Virus record (IMG/VR): IMGVR_UViG_3300011013_000059
Span: 1-29,188 of that record
Length of the DNA stretch: 29,188 nucleotides
Reading direction: 5' to 3' (one strand)
From: a virus
Part shown: in pieces, positions 28,536 to 29,188 of the stretch
Layout of the letters: each line of letters starts with the position of its first letter
Position numbering within the stretch: position 1 is the stretch's first letter
The notes under the pieces: model-generated
What the model was told of the DNA's origin: nothing
The model's database searches: none
Seen by the model: the letters and a program-made list of their open reading frames with translations, nothing else
Program-made: the position numbers and the translations under genes

Positions 28536-28760
28536 ATGAGTAAAAAACGTAACGATATGAAAGATAAAATATTTGAAGTGGCTAAGAACCACACAGAAAA
28601 CGAAGAAACCGCAATGCAACTCACAAATGAGTTATGTGTTTTACTTGGTGTTATAAAGAAAAGCGAACAGTTAACTTTTAATTGTGAATGGTGTGAAGAT
28701 ACGGGAGTAATGATTACGGGAATGGATTGTACTTGCGATAAAGCACCAAGCAAAAGTTAA
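28536..28760 (+). CDS. Small cysteine-cluster cassette protein (74 aa)
   Basis: ATG at 28536 (MSKKRNDMKDKIFEVAKNHT) is chosen; ATG 28557 is an alternative. The helical N-terminal half (ENEETAMQLTNELCVLLGVI) leads into LTFNCEWCEDTGVMITGMDC and TCDK, a CxxC...CxC zinc-knuckle-like cluster similar to half of a DnaJ zinc repeat. It has its own strong promoter and is followed 4 bp later by attC-like site A. It is probably a moron gene of unknown function. Confidence 0.6.
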   Translation: MSKKRNDMKDKIFEVAKNHTENEETAMQLTNELCVLLGVIKKSEQLTFNCEWCEDTGVMITGMDCTCDKAPSKS

Positions 28761-28764
28761 TTGT

Positions 28765-28817
28765 TTATAACGGTTTGGCTAAAGCATCGTTTTAATGTGC
28801 TTTAGGTGGTGTTGTGG
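28765..28817 (+). other. attC-like recombination site A
   Basis: TTATAAC (28765-28771) and GTTGTGG (28811-28817) flank a stem CTAAAGCA (28779-28786) with TGCTTTAG (28798-28805); the loop contains CGTTTTAATG. AAC/GTT ends, unpaired spacers and a stem follow the attC layout. TTATAAC has its exact complement GTTATAA not here but at the far end of site B. Confidence 0.55.
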
Positions 28818-28851
28818 TGAGTACGGATTATTAAGAACTAAAATTAATATT

Positions 28852-28998
28852 ATGAAAAAATACAAAATAGCTGATAAATATTTAAACATTGTTGCCAGAT
28901 ATGCAATGAATACGAAGTTGGATATTAGAGGTGTTTATACAAAAGAAGAATGGAACAAATCTGGTTTTAAGGACACTATTTTAGAAGAAGTGATTTAG
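28852..28998 (+). CDS. Small cassette protein (48 aa)
   Basis: ATG at 28852 (MKKYKIADKYLNIVARYAMN) is preferred to an upstream in-frame ATG within the cassette boundary. The 48 residues are basic and helical at first, then TKLDIRGVYTKEEWNKSGFK, and end acidic. It is enclosed between sites A and B, 239 bp apart by the predicted crossover points, so it is the only payload of one cassette. No family is recognised. Confidence 0.5.
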   Translation: MKKYKIADKYLNIVARYAMNTKLDIRGVYTKEEWNKSGFKDTILEEVI

Positions 28999-29004
28999 TA
29001 TTCA

Positions 29005-29056
29005 CTACAACACCAAGACAAGCACCGTTTTAATGGTGACTTGTCAACTGTTATAA
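29005..29056 (+). other. attC-like recombination site B
   Basis: CTACAAC (29005-29011) and GTTATAA (29050-29056) flank a 10-bp stem. GACAAGCACC (29017-29026) pairs with GGTG and CTTGTC (29035-29038, 29040-29045), with a single unpaired A at 29039 and loop GTTTTAAT. An extrahelical base in an otherwise perfect stem is typical of attC. A mini-hairpin GCC-GTTTTAAT-GGC follows at 29058-29071. Confidence 0.6.
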
Positions 29057-29087
29057 AGCCGTTTTAATGGCGTATTTTCCGACATAA

Positions 29088-29118
29088 AAAAACCCTCACA
29101 TCAAATGCAAGGGTTTTT
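29088..29118. terminator. Bidirectional terminator
   Basis: AAAAACCCT (29088-29096) and AGGGTTTTT (29110-29118) form a 9-bp stem with a 13-nt loop and U-runs in both directions. It can stop the minus-strand gene ending at 29140 and the plus-strand island. Confidence 0.8.
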
Positions 29119-29139
29119 AAATCAATAATTATGGTTTAA

Positions 29140-29188
29140 TTATGTTGTTGGATTTACTGTAATTAATGTTGGGTCTGAAACTCCTGTA
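29140..29188 (-). CDS. C-terminal end of an upstream gene
   Basis: A minus-strand open frame enters from the right edge and stops at TAA 29142-29140, giving the last residues TGVSDPTLITVNPTT. It is followed by the terminator at 29088-29118. The strand, spacing and Thr/Pro-rich end fit a phage structural protein, but too little is visible to name it. Confidence 0.5.
   Translation of the reverse strand, partial: TGVSDPTLITVNPTT

Noticed and set aside
28505-28753. An 82-codon minus-strand frame
   Set aside because: It is opposite the cassette gene at 28536-28760, which has a perfect promoter and a better protein composition.
28780-29071. CRISPR array based on repeated GTTTTAAT
   Set aside because: The repeats are only 8-10 bp, irregularly spaced and each is the loop of a different stem; there are no uniform repeats or spacers.

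Overview
The window looks like part of the genome of a tailed phage (or a prophage-derived contig) infecting a member of the Bacteroidota, most likely a flavobacterium. The DNA is AT-rich and the genes are tightly packed, with many ATGA and TAATG overlaps. There is almost no Shine-Dalgarno signal. Several intergenic regions carry a good match to the Bacteroidota promoter pattern TTTG-N19-TAnnTTTG. Several proteins resemble families I know mainly from Bacteroidota phages. No integrase is present, so a temperate lifestyle is suggested only by the AntA-like antirepressor.

Nearly all genes lie on the minus strand, so the gene order is best read from high to low coordinates. (1) 29140-29188: the last codons of an upstream gene, followed by a hairpin terminator. 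(2) 28.5-29.06 kb: a small plus-strand island of two short genes, each followed by a hairpin that looks like an integron attC site. (3) 28.4-22.9 kb: two small structural-type genes, the portal, a head-tail connector, fibre-like proteins, a holin-like protein, an M15 endolysin and an exonuclease, closed by a strong terminator near 22.8 kb. (4) 22.8-21.2 kb: the regulatory centre, with a plus-strand antirepressor and a helix-turn-helix gene behind a terminator-type leader, preceded by about 320 nt of structured, gene-free DNA with its own promoter. (5) 21.2-19.65 kb: a second, minus-strand island of attC-like hairpins, small genes and an orphan cytosine methyltransferase bounded by perfect 11-bp inverted repeats. 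(6) 19.6-11.1 kb: early genes: DnaA-domain protein, Rad52-like annealing protein, replication proteins, DUF3127 protein, NinG, NinB-like protein and a sigma-like factor, mixed with a u-spanin-like lipoprotein and a glucosaminidase. (7) 10.9-0 kb: small and large terminase, a tail assembly chaperone with a -1 frameshift, tail completion proteins, two large tail proteins and the start of a probable tape measure gene running off the left edge.

The working model is as follows. The antirepressor and sigma-like factor control the switch to late expression. The Rad52/NinB/NinG/DUF3127/DnaA-domain set replicates and recombines the genome. The terminase packages it into a head whose portal gene lies about 16 kb away. 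The holin-like protein, M15 peptidase, glucosaminidase and u-spanin-like protein lyse the cell. The most novel-looking features are the attC-like cassette islands, the structured RNA region at 21306-21600, the pseudoknot/terminator leader of the antirepressor, and a 60-nt plus-strand transcription unit at 723-817 with no gene. The major capsid gene is not recognisable in the window.
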